Part shown: positions 14,010 through 14,305 of the stretch, in pieces
Numbering within the stretch: position 1 is the stretch's first letter
Layout of the letters: each line of letters starts with the position of its first letter
NCBI GenBank assembly: GCA_047635375.1
Contig: JBLIKP010000062.1
Span: 1 to 14,305 of the forward strand
From: JBLIKP01 sp047635375
GTDB lineage: Bacteria; Bacteroidota; Bacteroidia; Sphingobacteriales; Sphingobacteriaceae
Direction of reading: 5' to 3'
DNA: 14,305 nt
Program-made: the position numbers and the translations under genes
The notes under the pieces: model-generated
Told to the model about the DNA's origin: nothing
Database searches by the model: none
What the model saw: only the letters and a program-made list of their open reading frames with translations

Positions 14010-14305
14010 ATGAGAATAATCAGCGGAAAGCATAGAGGGAAATTAATTTCGGCACCGGGATCAGCCCATGTGCGGCCCACTACAGATCGTGCTAAAGAAA
14101 GCTTATTCAATATTCTTTCCAACCAATATTATTTAGAAGATGTAGCCTTTCTTGATGCCTTTGCAGGCTGGGGAAATATTTGCTTTGAAATGGGCTCTAG
14201 AGGCTGTGAAGATATTACCGCGATAGATGTAAATGCGCGGTCTACACGTTTTATTGAAAAGACCATAGAAGAGTTAGGTTACGAAGGAGTTTCAGTGATT
14301 AAGGG
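14010..14305 (+). CDS. rsmD: 16S rRNA (guanine966-N2)-methyltransferase, N-terminal part (runs off right edge)
   Basis: The first 98 codons of RsmD, which methylates G966 of 16S rRNA in the assembling 30S subunit. The opening MRIISGKHRGKLISAP and the segment HVRPTTDRAKESLFNIL are diagnostic and fix the start. Motif I of the SAM-binding fold reads FLDAFAGWGNICFEMGSRG, where the middle residue of GxG is tryptophan instead of the small serine or threonine usual in the family. ITAIDVN follows with the acidic residue that binds the SAM ribose. The catalytic NPPY-type motif lies beyond the window edge. Start codon and DUF3822 stop are 3 nt apart, so it is the third gene of the cluster. Confidence 0.92.
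   Translation, partial: MRIISGKHRGKLISAPGSAHVRPTTDRAKESLFNILSNQYYLEDVAFLDAFAGWGNICFEMGSRGCEDITAIDVNARSTRFIEKTIEELGYEGVSVIK

Noticed and set aside
1..14305. Mobile elements, CRISPR arrays, tRNA or rRNA genes
   Set aside because: No transposase or integrase motifs, no regularly spaced repeats, and no tRNA or rRNA-like segments were seen on either strand.

Overview
The window looks like a chromosomal segment of a Bacteroidota bacterium, most likely of the order Flavobacteriales. The evidence is two large secreted proteins ending in the type B (gliding-motility/CHU_C-like) type IX secretion sorting domain, a gldC gene, a DUF3822 gene directly upstream of rsmD, A-rich leaders without Shine-Dalgarno sequences, and one good TAnnTTTG-type -7 promoter box. 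Species-level placement is not possible from this alone. I see no phage, insertion sequence, CRISPR array, tRNA or rRNA. Most of the window is housekeeping or cell-envelope genes in short transcription units.

Layout, left to right. 1-515, minus strand: the N-terminal part of a secreted protein resembling two-component-regulator-type beta-propellers (it runs off the left edge), preceded by a gene remnant whose stop overlaps its start. 516-875: a gene-free stretch rich in palindromes and short interspersed repeat motifs. 876-5699, plus strand: accC (biotin carboxylase), a fibronectin-type-III T9SS cargo protein, and riboflavin synthase (GTG start). 5721-6935, minus: a PLP-dependent trans-sulfuration enzyme. 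7107-7610, plus: a DinB-fold protein, whose stop overlaps that of the convergent pyrC (minus). pyrC lies downstream of a membrane-anchored SPOR-domain gene in an apparent two-gene unit. Divergent from that unit is gldC (9606-9956), followed by a hairpin terminator and then a second T9SS cargo protein with choice-of-anchor L, Calx-beta, Ig-like and PKD-like domains. From 12698 a three-gene plus-strand cluster follows: a single-pass, pseudopilin-like small protein, an overlapping DUF3822 protein, and the start of rsmD, cut by the right edge.

Working together: gldC and the two CHU_C-tailed proteins fit a cell that runs type IX secretion and possibly gliding. The SPOR protein is probably an envelope/peptidoglycan-binding factor. 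accC, ribE, the trans-sulfuration enzyme and pyrC are unlinked core metabolism. The least described part is the pseudopilin-like/DUF3822 pair at 12698-14006, whose architecture recalls a pilin-like protein paired with a PilM/GspL-like actin-fold protein. The other points worth a second look are a QxH instead of HxH metal motif in dihydroorotase, palindromic elements in the 516-830 spacer and inside ribE, and the remnant at 345-515.
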